Below are positions 17,641-27,345 of a stretch of DNA of 64,000 bases, piece after piece (the first letter of the stretch is position 1; each line of letters begins with the position of its first letter). The position numbers were made by a program, and so were the translations under genes. This DNA is from Asticcacaulis excentricus CB 48 (GTDB lineage: Bacteria > Pseudomonadota > Alphaproteobacteria > Caulobacterales > Caulobacteraceae). The DNA is taken from positions 124,001 through 188,000 of the forward strand of contig NC_014816.1 of NCBI RefSeq assembly GCF_000175215.2, given 5' to 3'. The notes beneath the pieces were generated by a model. That model ran no database searches. It was given only the letters and a program-made list of their open reading frames with translations, and had not been told where the DNA came from.

Positions 17641-18050
17641 AACTCTACCACTTCCGATAACCAGCCCGTGGACCGGTCACGTTCAAATCTCACTTGGGCA
17701 TCGCCATATATGGGAAGTGTGACGGATTTATGTAACCGTCTGACATACCCGCAATCGCTTGCCCTGCCCTATCCCTCACCCTGATTAAGGCGTGGATACG
17801 TTACAAATCGCTTAAAAGCCCCCACGAGTGAAATCAATAGTGATCGTCGTTATTTGGCTAAGTCGTCAAATTCGCTCAGAAGATGTGATCAAATAGACAC
17901 GCCCTTACCGCCCGCAGATTTCCAGCGTTACGCGCCTTTGCCGCACAACTGCCGCGATTGGGTGCCAGCTTGGCTTGGATTTTGGCCGTAAATGCCCCTC
18001 AACGGGTCTGACGGCCCAGAAACGGCCGGGGCCGGGGGACAAGGAAAGGC
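17641..18050. other. Gene-free stretch upstream of ntrZ-like gene
   Basis: About 410 bases before the promoter of the next gene. It must hold the minus-strand promoter of the ntrZ-like gene. I see no ORF with a credible start, no tRNA, and no strong hairpin with a T-run. Confidence 0.5.
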
Positions 18051-18080
18051 TTGTCATACCCCCGTTTGCTCATGCTATAG
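18051..18080 (+). promoter_or_regulatory. Sigma-70-type promoter of the DUF3576 gene
   Basis: TTGTCA (18051-18056) and CTATAG (18075-18080; TATAGA one base on) are 18-19 bases apart, giving a leader of about 70 bases before the ATG at 18159. Confidence 0.55.
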
Positions 18081-18158
18081 AGCGGTTAACAGGACAGATG
18101 CCCCTCTCCTCATTTGGGGATGGCGCTTCGGGACAGAATGCGGAGTGGACGACACACT

Positions 18159-18653
18159 ATGAAGACGATCAAGAAGGCGGCTCTGATTACGCTGGCCGCA
18201 GCCCTGTCTCTGAGCCTGACGGGCTGCCTGAGCTTAGGCAAAAAAGAAGAGACCACCATTGACGCCAAGGCCGAGAAGCGTGGCTTCCTGGGTCTGGGAG
18301 GTGCTAAGCCGACCAGCGAGCAGGCCAATGCAACGATTGGCGTCAATGCCTATCTTTGGCGCGCGTCGCTCGACACCATCTCCTTCATGCCTTTGGCTTC
18401 GGCCGATCCGTGGGGCGGCATCATCGTCACCGACTGGTACGCCAACCCGGAGAAGCCCGACGAGCGTTTCAAGGCTACGGTCTATATTCTTGATACCCGT
18501 CTGCGCGCCGATGCCCTGAACGTCTCGCTCTACAAGCAGGTCAATACGGGCGGTCAGTGGGTGGACGCCAGTGTCTCGGCGCAAACCCAGATCGACATAG
18601 AAAACGCCATCCTGACGCGCGCGCGTCAGCTGCGTCTGTCGAACGTGAAATAA
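18159..18653 (+). CDS. DUF3576 lipoprotein
   Basis: 164 residues. Lipoprotein signal peptide with lipobox LTGC, lipidated Cys C23. The mature part is the DUF3576 domain (IGVNAYLWRASLDTISFMPLASADPWGGIIVTDW, broken here by family-typical loops) ending in TQIDIENAILTRARQLR. It sits before leuS-lptE-holA, its normal alphaproteobacterial setting. Likely an outer-membrane-associated lipoprotein; function not established. Confidence 0.88.
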   Translation: MKTIKKAALITLAAALSLSLTGCLSLGKKEETTIDAKAEKRGFLGLGGAKPTSEQANATIGVNAYLWRASLDTISFMPLASADPWGGIIVTDWYANPEKPDERFKATVYILDTRLRADALNVSLYKQVNTGGQWVDASVSAQTQIDIENAILTRARQLRLSNVK

Positions 18654-18678
18654 GCTGCTTCTTCGGCTGCAAAATTAA

Positions 18679-18712
18679 GGGCGTTCGGGCTTTGACCCGG
18701 ACGCTCTTTTTG
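18679..18712 (+). terminator. Rho-independent terminator after DUF3576 gene
   Basis: Stem GCGTTCGGG (18681-18689) / CCCGGACGC (18696-18704, one T-G pair), loop CTTTGA, then TCTTTTT. It separates the lipoprotein gene from leuS, so leuS needs its own promoter or read-through. Confidence 0.8.
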
Positions 18713-18761
18713 TTTATGCCGAACGCCTGTTTTTCGCGTCGTTTGCGCTAAAGGTCCGTTG

Positions 18762-21329
18762 ATGTCCCGCTACAATCCCAAAGAATCCGAACCGAAACAA
18801 CGCGCCCGCTGGGACGCCTCCCAGACCTTCCTGACAAAGTCGAAGGATCAGGCCGGCGACAAGCCGAAATACTATGTCCTTGAGATGTTCCCCTACCCGT
18901 CCGGTCGCATCCATATGGGCCATGTGCGCAACTACGCCATGGGTGATCTGGTGGCGCGGTTCAAGCGAGCGCGCGGCTTCAACGTGCTGCACCCGATGGG
19001 CTGGGACGCCTTCGGTATGCCGGCGGAAAACGCCGCCATGGAACGCGGCATCCACCCCAAAGGCTGGACGTACGACAATATCGCCAGCATGAAGGCGCAG
19101 CTTCAGCGTCTGGGTCTGTCGATCGACTGGACGCGCGAATTCGCCACCTGCGATCCCAGCTATTACGGCAAGCAGCAGAAGTGGTTCCTCGATCTCTTGA
19201 AGCACGGCCTCGTCTATCGCAAGGAGTCTCAGGTTAACTGGGATCCGGTGGACAATACGGTTCTGGCCAATGAACAGGTCATCGACGGCAAAGGCTGGCG
19301 ATCAGGCGCCGTGGTCGAAAAGCGCAACCTGACCCAGTGGTTCCTCAAGATCACCCAGTATGCCGATGAACTGGTCGAAGGTCTCTCGACGCTTGACCGC
19401 TGGCCCGACAAGGTGCGCCTGATGCAGGCTAACTGGATCGGCCGCTCCAAGGGTCTGAAGTTCAAATTCAACTTCGCTGGCGAAGTCGCGCACGAACCTC
19501 TGGAAGTCTACACCACCCGTCCGGACACCCTGTTCGGTGCGGGCTTCGTCGCGGTGGCCGCTGATCACCCGCTGGTCAAGGCTTTGCCCGTGACCCCGGA
19601 ACTGGAGGCTTTCCTTGATCAGGTAAAGAAGGGCGGCACGACGCAGGAAGAGATCGACACCGGTGAAAAGCTCGGTTTCAACACCGGCTTGAAGGTTCTG
19701 CATCCGTTCAAGCCCGGTGAGACACTGGACGTTTGGATCGCCAACTTCGTACTTATGGGCTACGGCACCGGGGCCATTTTCGGCTGCCCCGCCCATGACC
19801 AGCGCGACCTCGACTTTGCCCGCAAATACGATTTGCCGGTACGCGAGGTGGTTCTGCCAACCGATGCCGATGCGGCCAGCTTTAAGGTCGATACCGAGGC
19901 CTATACGGGGCCCGGCACGATCTTCAATTCCGAATTCCTCGACGGTTTGGATATCGAAACCGCCAAGGCAACGGCGATTGAAAAGATCGAGTCCTTAGGT
20001 CTTGGCGAAGGCGCCATCATCTATCGGCTGCGTGACTGGGGCGTGTCGCGTCAGCGCTACTGGGGTTGCCCCATCCCGGTCATCCATTGCAACGACTGCG
20101 GCGTGGTGCCAGTGCCCGAGGACCAACTGCCGGTTACCCTGCCCGAGGACGTCACCTTCGACGTGCCGGGCAACCCGCTGGACCGCCACCCGACCTGGAA
20201 GCACGTCAACTGTCCACACTGTGGCAAGGCGGCACGCCGCGAAACCGATACGCTCGACACCTTCGTGGATTCGTCGTGGTATTTTGCACGCTTTACGGCC
20301 CCCGATGCGTCTGAGGCCATTCGCAAAGCCGATGCCGACTACTGGCTGCCGGTCGATCAGTATATCGGCGGCATCGAGCACGCCATCTTACACCTGCTCT
20401 ATTCGCGCTTCATCACCCGTGCGCTCAACACCTGCGGCTATCTGGATGTGAAGGAGCCGTTCGCTGGCCTGTTCACGCAAGGCATGCTGACGCATGAAAC
20501 CTATAAGACCGCAGCCGGAGAATGGGTCGATCCCTCCGACGTCGAAGTCACGAGCGAAGGCAGTAAGCGCAGCGCTATCAAGCTGTCCACTGGCGAAGCG
20601 CTGAAAATCGGCGACGTCGAAAAGATGTCGAAGTCGAAAAAGAACGTCGTGGCCCCCGAAGACATTTTCGACACCTACGGCGTCGATGCGGCGCGCCTGT
20701 TCGTGCTGTCTGACTCCCCGCCGGAGCGCGACGTGCAGTGGACGGCATCGGGCGTTGAAGGCTCCTGGCGCTTTACGTCGCGCGTGTGGGCCGAATTCGA
20801 CAGCCTGCCCGACGATGATGTTGCAGCTACCGATGACGCTTCAGCGCTGGAGCTGCGCAAGGTGGCGCACAAGGCCGCCAAGGCCGTTACCGAAGGCTTC
20901 GAAGGCTTCCGCTTTAACGGCGCGATTGCCAAGCTTTATGAATTCGTCAACGCGCTTCGCGCCTCCGATGTGCAAAAAACCGGTACAGCGGCACGCCGTG
21001 AGGCCCTGACCATCCTCGCCGGGCTGATCGCCCCGGTGACGCCGCATCTGGCCGAAGAAGGCTGGGCACGTCTGGGGCATAAAGGCCTGATCGCCGATGC
21101 CGCCTGGCCGCAATACGACCCGGCTCTGGCAACCGATGACGTCTATACCCTGCCCGTTCAGGTCAATGGCAAGAAGCGCGGTGAGCTTCAGGTGCCCCTG
21201 AACGCCTCAGAGGCGGAAATCCGCGAAATGGCGCTTGCCGACGAGGGCGTGAAGCGTCATCTTGAAGGCGTAACGGTGCGCAAGGTGATCGTCGTTCCCA
21301 ACCGCATTCTCAACTTTGTCGTAGGCTGA
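18762..21329 (+). CDS. leuS: Leucyl-tRNA synthetase
   Basis: 855 residues from the ATG at 18762 (a TTG codon precedes it). Class I synthetase with HIGH-type motif ([11 protein letters not shown], about residues 48-58), the large CP1 editing domain (threonine-rich TTRPDTLFG), zinc-ribbon-like cysteines (CNDCG ... CPHCG) and KMSKS. It charges tRNA-Leu and hydrolyses misacylated tRNA. First gene of leuS-lptE-holA. Confidence 0.98.
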   Translation: MSRYNPKESEPKQRARWDASQTFLTKSKDQAGDKPKYYVLEMFPYPSGRIHMGHVRNYAMGDLVARFKRARGFNVLHPMGWDAFGMPAENAAMERGIHPKGWTYDNIASMKAQLQRLGLSIDWTREFATCDPSYYGKQQKWFLDLLKHGLVYRKESQVNWDPVDNTVLANEQVIDGKGWRSGAVVEKRNLTQWFLKITQYADELVEGLSTLDRWPDKVRLMQANWIGRSKGLKFKFNFAGEVAHEPLEVYTTRPDTLFGAGFVAVAADHPLVKALPVTPELEAFLDQVKKGGTTQEEIDTGEKLGFNTGLKVLHPFKPGETLDVWIANFVLMGYGTGAIFGCPAHDQRDLDFARKYDLPVREVVLPTDADAASFKVDTEAYTGPGTIFNSEFLDGLDIETAKATAIEKIESLGLGEGAIIYRLRDWGVSRQRYWGCPIPVIHCNDCGVVPVPEDQLPVTLPEDVTFDVPGNPLDRHPTWKHVNCPHCGKAARRETDTLDTFVDSSWYFARFTAPDASEAIRKADADYWLPVDQYIGGIEHAILHLLYSRFITRALNTCGYLDVKEPFAGLFTQGMLTHETYKTAAGEWVDPSDVEVTSEGSKRSAIKLSTGEALKIGDVEKMSKSKKNVVAPEDIFDTYGVDAARLFVLSDSPPERDVQWTASGVEGSWRFTSRVWAEFDSLPDDDVAATDDASALELRKVAHKAAKAVTEGFEGFRFNGAIAKLYEFVNALRASDVQKTGTAARREALTILAGLIAPVTPHLAEEGWARLGHKGLIADAAWPQYDPALATDDVYTLPVQVNGKKRGELQVPLNASEAEIREMALADEGVKRHLEGVTVRKVIVVPNRILNFVVG

Positions 21330-21331
21330 TC

Positions 21332-21841
21332 ATGATCCGCAGAGCCCTTCTGGCCTTCGCCTTGCTGAGTGCGCCTCTGACCTTGAGTGGTTGCGGGTTC
21401 ACACCAGTCTATGCGCAGAAGGGCTTGCCCGGTGAACTGGCCAATATTGACGTCATCACTACGGATTCGCGCACCGGCTACTTCCTGCGGCAAAACCTGG
21501 TGTCGGGCTTCAATACCCTTGAAGGCCAGAAGCGTTACCGTCTGAGCGTCAAACTTGAAGAAAAGCGTTACGATGTGGGTGTCGGCATCAATGATATCGC
21601 CGTGCGCACGGAAATTTCGACGAAGGTGCAATATAGCCTGATCGAAGCGGCGACGCGCAAGGTTCTCATCACGGGAACTTTCGTAGATTCAACTACTTAC
21701 GATGCAAATGCCCAGTCACCGTACGCAGGCGTCGCCGCCCAGAAAGACGGTCAGCAACGCGCCGCCACCGCCATCGGCGAACGCATCCGCAGTGAGCTGG
21801 TGTTGTTCTTCCACGACAAGAAAGCGGCTCCGGCCAGCTAA
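21332..21841 (+). CDS. lptE: LPS assembly lipoprotein LptE
   Basis: 169 residues, starting two bases after the leuS stop. Signal peptide with lipobox LSGC, Cys C21, then CGFTPVYAQ, the usual start of mature LptE. Plug of the outer-membrane LptD translocon. Sequence is poorly conserved but the leuS-lptE-holA order is diagnostic. Confidence 0.9.
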   Translation: MIRRALLAFALLSAPLTLSGCGFTPVYAQKGLPGELANIDVITTDSRTGYFLRQNLVSGFNTLEGQKRYRLSVKLEEKRYDVGVGINDIAVRTEISTKVQYSLIEAATRKVLITGTFVDSTTYDANAQSPYAGVAAQKDGQQRAATAIGERIRSELVLFFHDKKAAPAS

Positions 21842-21846
21842 AGCCC

Positions 21847-22899
21847 ATGAAGCTGGTTAAACGCCCCGAAATCGAGGGCTTCCTCAAAGCGCCGCCGCGC
21901 GACGTCATCGCCTGTCTAATCTATGGCAAGGACCGCGGGCAGGTGCTGGAGCGTGGGCAAGCGCTGGCCCAGAAAATCGTTCCGGACATCAAGGACCCGT
22001 TCAACGTCTCGCTGCTTACCGATACCGATATCGACGCCGATCCTGCGCGTCTTGAGGATGAGCTTCAGGCGCAGTCTCTGATGGGCGGCCGACGCTTGGT
22101 GCGGCTCAAATTCTTTTCAGAAAAGGCGGCTCTCGACAAACAGGTGGCCGCTGCGCTCAAGGCCCATGTCGCTGGTGATCTGAACCGCGACGCCTTCTTC
22201 CTGATCGAAGCCGGTGGTCTAGGGGGCGACTCCGCCGTGCGCAAGCTGGCCGATGCCGACAAGGCCATCGCTTCCATCGCCTGCTATGAAGACGAAACCG
22301 GCGACGTTGTGCGCATGGCACGTGAGACCCTGGCGCAGAACGAGGTCGCCCTGACGCCCGACGCCATGGACATCTTCGCTGCCCGCCTGCCCAAGGAACG
22401 CGGCGTGGCGCGTCAGGAGATCGAGCGGCTATGCCTGTTTATCGGGCCGGGATCGCGCCGAACCATCGACGACAAGGAACTACAGGAGTTCTTGGGCGTC
22501 GAGCCCGATGCCTCACTGTTCGATGCCGCGCTACAGGCCTTTGGCGCCAAGATGGCCCTGGCCCAGGCGGGTTTGCGCCGGGCCTTTGCCGAGGGCGAAG
22601 ACGGCTCTGCGGCCTTGCGCGCCCTAAATGGCCATCTGGTCAAGCTGCGGCTCATTCAGGCACAGATTGCCAAAGGCATCGACGCCAAACAGGCCGCCCG
22701 TGCAGCAGGTGTCTTCTGGAAGCAGGAAGCGGAGTTTCTGCGTCAGGCGCGCGCCTGGTCAGACTTTTATCTCGACCCGCTGTCCAAAGAACTGATCGAG
22801 ACGGACAAGCAGTGCAAATCCACCGGTATGCCGGACCTGCTGCTGGCCGAACGCCTCTATATGAGCATTGCCGGACGGGCCAGACGGCTGGGATTATAA
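21847..22899 (+). CDS. holA: DNA polymerase III delta subunit
   Basis: 350 residues. AAA+-like fold without a working Walker A (CLIYGKDRGQVLERGQALAQ), followed by the typical collar region (AFGAKMALAQAGLRRAFAEGED). It opens the beta clamp as part of the clamp loader. ATG five bases after lptE; end of the operon. It is convergent with parB, 33 bases away. Confidence 0.95.
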   Translation: MKLVKRPEIEGFLKAPPRDVIACLIYGKDRGQVLERGQALAQKIVPDIKDPFNVSLLTDTDIDADPARLEDELQAQSLMGGRRLVRLKFFSEKAALDKQVAAALKAHVAGDLNRDAFFLIEAGGLGGDSAVRKLADADKAIASIACYEDETGDVVRMARETLAQNEVALTPDAMDIFAARLPKERGVARQEIERLCLFIGPGSRRTIDDKELQEFLGVEPDASLFDAALQAFGAKMALAQAGLRRAFAEGEDGSAALRALNGHLVKLRLIQAQIAKGIDAKQAARAAGVFWKQEAEFLRQARAWSDFYLDPLSKELIETDKQCKSTGMPDLLLAERLYMSIAGRARRLGL

Positions 22900-22932
22900 G
22901 CCGCTCGCGCGCCTAAGGCTTAGCGAATTACC

Positions 22933-23817
22933 TCAGCGAGGAGAACCCGCCATCAGGCGCCGGCACACATCATCCAACTGTTCAAGACTGGCATAGGCGA
23001 TACGCACCTCACCCTTGCCGCCCTTGTCGTCCAGCTTAACGTTGAGGCCCAGCAGTTCCTGAAGGTCTTGTTCCAGCGACAGTACATCGGCATTGGTTTG
23101 CGCCTTGGGACGCGCCGGTTTGGTCTCGCCGCTGAGCGCGGTGCGCGCCAGCATTTCCGCCTGACGAACAGACAGACCTTTCTGAATAATCACCTCAGCC
23201 AGCGCTTCGGGGTTGCTCGCCGTCGCAATGGCTCGGGCATGGCCGGCGCTCAGGCGGCCGTGAATGACGTGATCCTGAATACCCTCCGGCAGGCCCAGCA
23301 GGCGCATCATATTGGCGATATGGCTGCGTGACTTCGAGACGACCTGCGCCACAGCATCCTGTGTGCGGCCAAAGCGCTCCATCAGCACCTTATAGGCGCG
23401 CGCCTCCTCGATGGGGTTGAGGTCTTCGCGCTGCACGTTTTCGATGATGCCGATTTCCAGGACCTCAAGATCGTCCAGTTCGCGCACGATCACCGGAACG
23501 GTCTTCAGACCCGCCTTTTGCGCGGCGCGCCAGCGGCGTTCACCGGCGATGATCTGAAACTGCCCGGCTTGACCAGGTAACGGCCGCACCAGAATGGGCG
23601 ACAGGACGCCCTTCTCTTTGATAGAGGCGCTGAGGTCGTCGATCTCCGCTTCTGAGAAGAACCGCCGCGGCTGATCCGGGTTGGGTTGCAAAAGCTCAAT
23701 CGGCTTTTCCAGCGTCGCGGCAGGCTTACCATCATTGGTGGCGATAGGCACGGACCCCTGGTTGTCACTCAGCAGCGCCGACAGACCGCGACCCAGACCT
23801 CTTTGTTTCTCAGACAT
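22933..23817 (-). CDS. parB: Chromosome partitioning protein ParB
   Basis: 294 residues. CTP-binding ParB/Srx domain with the GERRWRAAQKAGLKTVP motif (about residues 92-108), the parS-reading helix-turn-helix (RTQDAVAQVVSKSRSHIANMMRL in parts) and a C-terminal dimerisation domain. It loads at parS and spreads as a clamp, organising the origin. Three perfect parS sites lie 1.4-4.9 kb away. Twenty bases separate it from parA. Confidence 0.98.
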   Translation of the reverse strand: MSEKQRGLGRGLSALLSDNQGSVPIATNDGKPAATLEKPIELLQPNPDQPRRFFSEAEIDDLSASIKEKGVLSPILVRPLPGQAGQFQIIAGERRWRAAQKAGLKTVPVIVRELDDLEVLEIGIIENVQREDLNPIEEARAYKVLMERFGRTQDAVAQVVSKSRSHIANMMRLLGLPEGIQDHVIHGRLSAGHARAIATASNPEALAEVIIQKGLSVRQAEMLARTALSGETKPARPKAQTNADVLSLEQDLQELLGLNVKLDDKGGKGEVRIAYASLEQLDDVCRRLMAGSPR

Positions 23818-23836
23818 GTGTATCCTTCAGTCTTAG

Positions 23837-24658
23837 TCAGGCAGCCGCGCGGCGCACTTTTTCACGTTGAACGACTTCACGGGCCAGTTTCAGATAGGCC
23901 TGTGAGCCGGTGCATTTCAGATCGTAGATCAAAGCCGGCTTGCCAAAAGACGGGGCCTCCGACACCCGCACATTGCGCGGAATGACCGTGTCATAGACCT
24001 TCTCGCCAAAGTGCGAGCGCACGTCCTTGGCGACATGGCCGGACAAGGCGTTGCGGCGGTCGAACATGGTCAGTACAATCCCCTGAAGCTCCAGCTTCGG
24101 GTTCAGCGAGCCCTTGACCAGGTCGATGGTCCGCATCAGTTGCGATAGACCTTCCAGAGCAAAAAACTCACATTGCAGCGGCACTAGCACCGCATCGGCA
24201 GCACTCATGGCGTTGATGGTCAGCAGATTCAGCGACGGCGGGCAGTCGATCAGTACATACGAATAGGCCAGTTCACCGACCTGTGCTTGATGCTCCAAAG
24301 CGTCGCGCAGGCGATAGGAACGCCGGTCGGCCTGACCCAGCTCGATCTCAACGCCCGACAGATCAGGGTCCGACGGGATGATATAAAGGCCAGGCACTGA
24401 GGTTCTGACCGCGCATTCGCCAATCGGCTGCTGATCGACAATCACATCATAGATGGTGGTGGTACGCGCCGAGCGCGGCACGCCCAGACCGGTAGAGGCA
24501 TTGCCCTGCGGATCCATGTCAATAATCAGCACCGTCTCCCCGACGGCGGCAAGAGCGGTTCCGAGATTGATCGCCGTCGTCGTCTTACCCACCCCACCCT
24601 TCTGGTTAGACACCGCCAGAACGCGGGGCATGGGGTGCGGGGGGAAACTATCTGGCAC
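23837..24658 (-). CDS. parA: Chromosome partitioning ATPase ParA
   Basis: 273 residues. Deviant Walker A KGGVGKTTTA, IDMDPQGNAS and IDCPPSL. The GTG at 24658 is chosen because GGAG lies eight bases upstream, whereas the ATG at 24631 has no ribosome-binding site; the N-terminus then reads MPDSFPPHPMPRVLAV and overlaps rsmG by 11 bases. ParA makes a DNA-bound ATP gradient that pulls ParB-parS to the opposite pole. Confidence 0.97.
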   Translation of the reverse strand: MPDSFPPHPMPRVLAVSNQKGGVGKTTTAINLGTALAAVGETVLIIDMDPQGNASTGLGVPRSARTTTIYDVIVDQQPIGECAVRTSVPGLYIIPSDPDLSGVEIELGQADRRSYRLRDALEHQAQVGELAYSYVLIDCPPSLNLLTINAMSAADAVLVPLQCEFFALEGLSQLMRTIDLVKGSLNPKLELQGIVLTMFDRRNALSGHVAKDVRSHFGEKVYDTVIPRNVRVSEAPSFGKPALIYDLKCTGSQAYLKLAREVVQREKVRRAAA

Positions 24659-25307
24659 GGCGAACGCTCCGAATATGCAGGACGCGACCGCGAGGGTCGC
24701 TCAAGGACGTAAACAGTTCAGACTGAAAAGCCCAGTTTTTGCGCGCCTCGACGATTTCCGCCTCGACGTTTTCGCCTTTCAGCAACCAGCCCTCGGCCCC
24801 TTTGCGGAAGAAGCTTTCGGCAAACCCAATAAGCTTCGGCAAAGGCGCCATGGCGCGGGCGGTGACCACATCAACCTTCAGCGAGACATTCTCCGCCCGG
24901 TCGTTAATCACCGTCGCCGGCAGATCCAAGTCTCGCACAACTTCGCCTAAAAAGCGACAGCGCTTGGCCAGGGAGTCGATGAGAAACACGCGCCGGTCTG
25001 TGGGTGTTTCGCCTGAATCTGTGGACAGGTGCTTAAGGAGTATGGCCAGTACGACCCCGGGGAAACCCGCCCCCGCGCCCAGGTCTGCCCAGGTTCTGGC
25101 GTCCGGCGCATGGTTCAGCAGTTGCGCGGAATCGAGCACGTGCCGCGACCAGTAATGCGGAAGGGTCGCAGGCCCGACGAGGTTCATCACCTCATTGCGC
25201 TCAGCCAACACCTTTGCGAAACGCGTGAGGTCATCAAGGGCCGCCTGTTTCACGTGAAACACCAGATGCGCTGCCATTTCCTCTGGCGTCATAAACAACT
25301 CTGTCAT
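24648..25307 (-). CDS. rsmG: 16S rRNA (guanine527-N7)-methyltransferase RsmG
   Basis: 219 residues. SAM-binding motif LGAGAGFPGVVLAI, VFLIDSLAKRCRFL and VVTARAMAPLPKLI. It methylates G527 of 16S rRNA. A perfect parS site (25246-25261) is embedded in the coding sequence where the protein reads VFHVKQ, so the DNA sequence there serves two roles. Order mnmE-mnmG-rsmG-parA-parB is the classical origin-proximal cluster. Confidence 0.96.
   Translation of the reverse strand: MTELFMTPEEMAAHLVFHVKQAALDDLTRFAKVLAERNEVMNLVGPATLPHYWSRHVLDSAQLLNHAPDARTWADLGAGAGFPGVVLAILLKHLSTDSGETPTDRRVFLIDSLAKRCRFLGEVVRDLDLPATVINDRAENVSLKVDVVTARAMAPLPKLIGFAESFFRKGAEGWLLKGENVEAEIVEARKNWAFQSELFTSLSDPRGRVLHIRSVRRAR
25246..25261. 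other. parS site 1 (inside rsmG)
   Basis: Perfect 16-bp palindrome TGTTTCACGTGAAACA, the universal chromosomal parS consensus and ParB binding site. Confidence 0.95.
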
Positions 25308-25311
25308 GCGA

Positions 25312-27174
25312 TTATGCCGCGCCCTTTTTCAGGTTGCGCACATGGAACAACAGGGCCGTCAATGCGCCTGGAGTCATGCCTTCGATGCGACGCGCCTGAC
25401 CAAGCGTCAGCGGTCTGACGCGGCCCAGCTTTTCCCTGGCTTCGTTAGACAGGCCACCCACTCGCGCATAGTCAAGGTCTTCGGGCAGGGCCAGGTTCTC
25501 GTCCTTGCGGAAGGCGTCGATCTCCGCCGCCTGACGCCCGAGATAGCCCGAATAGAGGGCGTCAATTTCGACCTGCTCAAACACGCTGTCGGACCAGTCT
25601 TTAAGCTCTGGCCATACCGTTTCCAGCTTATCCCGCGAGCAGGTGTCGTAGGACAGGAGTTGCAGCAGGTTGCGCTTTTGACCATCGGCATTGACGCGGA
25701 TACCCAGCGCATTGGCCTCGTTCGGGGTCAGCTTGAGGTCTTCGGCGCGTTGGCGTGCCTCGGCCAGAGCCTGCTTCTTCTCCAGCCAGTGGGTTTTGCG
25801 CCGTTCGCCCATCAGGCCCGTTTTCAGCGCGATATCCGACAGGCGCTGATCGGCATTGTCGGCGCGCAGCTTCAGACGGAATTCGGCGCGGCTGGTGAAC
25901 ATGCGATAAGGTTCGGTAACCCCCTTGGTCACCAGATCGTCTATCATCACGCCGATATAGGCTTCGTCACGCCCCAGCACCAGCGGGCTCAGACCGCCGG
26001 CACGCGCCGCAGCGTTCAGTCCCGCCATCAGGCCCTGCGCCCCCGCCTCTTCATAACCCGTCGTGCCATTGATCTGCCCCGCTAGGAACAGGCCCGGCAG
26101 GCGCTTCAGTTCCAGCGTCGGATAAAGCTCGCGCGGATCGACATAGTCGTATTCAATGGCGTAGGCGTAGCGCTTGATGACCACATTCTCGAGGCCGCGA
26201 ATGGTGCGTAGAAAGGCCTCCTGCGTCGCCTCGGAAACGCTGGTCGAGATGCCGTTCGGATAGACGGTGTCATCGTCATAGCCTTCGGGTTCCAGAAACA
26301 CCTGATGGCTGTCCTTGTCCGAAAAGCGCACCACCTTGTCCTCGATGGAGGGACAATAGCGCGGACCACGCCCGGACAGATGGCCACCATAGACCGCCGA
26401 TTCCGTGATCCGCTCCTGAATGATGCGGTGGGTGTCGGCATTGGTATAGGTGATGCCGCAGGTGATCTGCGGCCGGTTGATGGCAGCGTTCAGGGTCGAA
26501 AACGGCGTCGGGATCGCGTCGCCTTCCTGCTTTTCCAGAACATCCCAGTTGATCGTCTTGCCATCCAGCCGCGCCGGCGTCCCGGTCTTAAGGCGGCCCA
26601 TATCGAGCTTGAGATCGTAAAGACGCTGCCCCAGACCATTGGCCGGCTCATCGCCAAACCGCCCGGCGGCCATGCGCTTCTCGCCGATATGGATGATGCC
26701 ACGCAAAAAAGTGCCGGTTGTCAGGACCACGGCTTTCGAGCGGTATTCGACGCCTTGCGCATCCACCGTTCCAACGACCGTATCGCCCTCAAGGATGAGG
26801 TCTTCGACAGCGGCAGCGATAATCGTCAGATTTTCCGTGCTTTGCAGTTCGGCCTGCATCGCTTCCCGATAGAGTTTACGGTCGATCTGAGCGCGTGGGC
26901 CGCGCACGGCCGGGCCCTTAGAGCGATTTAGCATCTTGAACTGGATGCCGCCAATATCAGCCATGCGACCCATTACGCCATCCAGGGCGTCGATTTCGCG
27001 CACCAGATGACCCTTACCCAGGCCGCCAATAGCAGGGTTGCACGACATCTCGCCCAGGGTTTCGATCTTGTGTGTCAAAAGGAGGGTCTTAGCACCCATG
27101 CGTGCCGCAGCCGTCGCGGCTTCAGCGCCCGCATGTCCTCCACCGACGACAATGACGTCCCAAAACTGGGTCAT
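25312..27174 (-). CDS. mnmG: tRNA uridine-5-carboxymethylaminomethyl modification enzyme MnmG (GidA)
   Basis: 620 residues. FAD-binding Rossmann motif ([12 protein letters not shown]), the [21 protein letters not shown] signature (broken: [10 protein letters not shown], then [10 protein letters not shown]) and a helical C-terminal domain that binds MnmE. With MnmE it modifies U34 of several tRNAs. It lies four bases from rsmG; 171 bases, including parS site 2, separate it from mnmE. Confidence 0.97.
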   Translation of the reverse strand: MTQFWDVIVVGGGHAGAEAATAAARMGAKTLLLTHKIETLGEMSCNPAIGGLGKGHLVREIDALDGVMGRMADIGGIQFKMLNRSKGPAVRGPRAQIDRKLYREAMQAELQSTENLTIIAAAVEDLILEGDTVVGTVDAQGVEYRSKAVVLTTGTFLRGIIHIGEKRMAAGRFGDEPANGLGQRLYDLKLDMGRLKTGTPARLDGKTINWDVLEKQEGDAIPTPFSTLNAAINRPQITCGITYTNADTHRIIQERITESAVYGGHLSGRGPRYCPSIEDKVVRFSDKDSHQVFLEPEGYDDDTVYPNGISTSVSEATQEAFLRTIRGLENVVIKRYAYAIEYDYVDPRELYPTLELKRLPGLFLAGQINGTTGYEEAGAQGLMAGLNAAARAGGLSPLVLGRDEAYIGVMIDDLVTKGVTEPYRMFTSRAEFRLKLRADNADQRLSDIALKTGLMGERRKTHWLEKKQALAEARQRAEDLKLTPNEANALGIRVNADGQKRNLLQLLSYDTCSRDKLETVWPELKDWSDSVFEQVEIDALYSGYLGRQAAEIDAFRKDENLALPEDLDYARVGGLSNEAREKLGRVRPLTLGQARRIEGMTPGALTALLFHVRNLKKGAA

Positions 27175-27269
27175 AAAGCTCCAACCTGTCAGGAAAACGA
27201 AAGAGGGCTCGCTATAGCAGATCAGGCGGGAGGGGTCGAATCGAGAAGTGTTAATTTCGGCGTTTTGCG

Positions 27270-27285
27270 TGTTTCACGTGAAACA
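27270..27285. other. parS site 2 (between mnmE and mnmG)
   Basis: Perfect 16-bp TGTTTCACGTGAAACA in the mnmE-mnmG gap. Confidence 0.95.
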
Positions 27286-27345
27286 CTGCCTTTGCCCTCC
27301 ATCAGCTCCCCTGATACCCAGCAAGGCGATCAGTAAATGAGAAGA

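Noticed and set aside
25306..26085. 259-codon plus-strand frame over mnmG
   Set aside because: Antisense shadow of mnmG.
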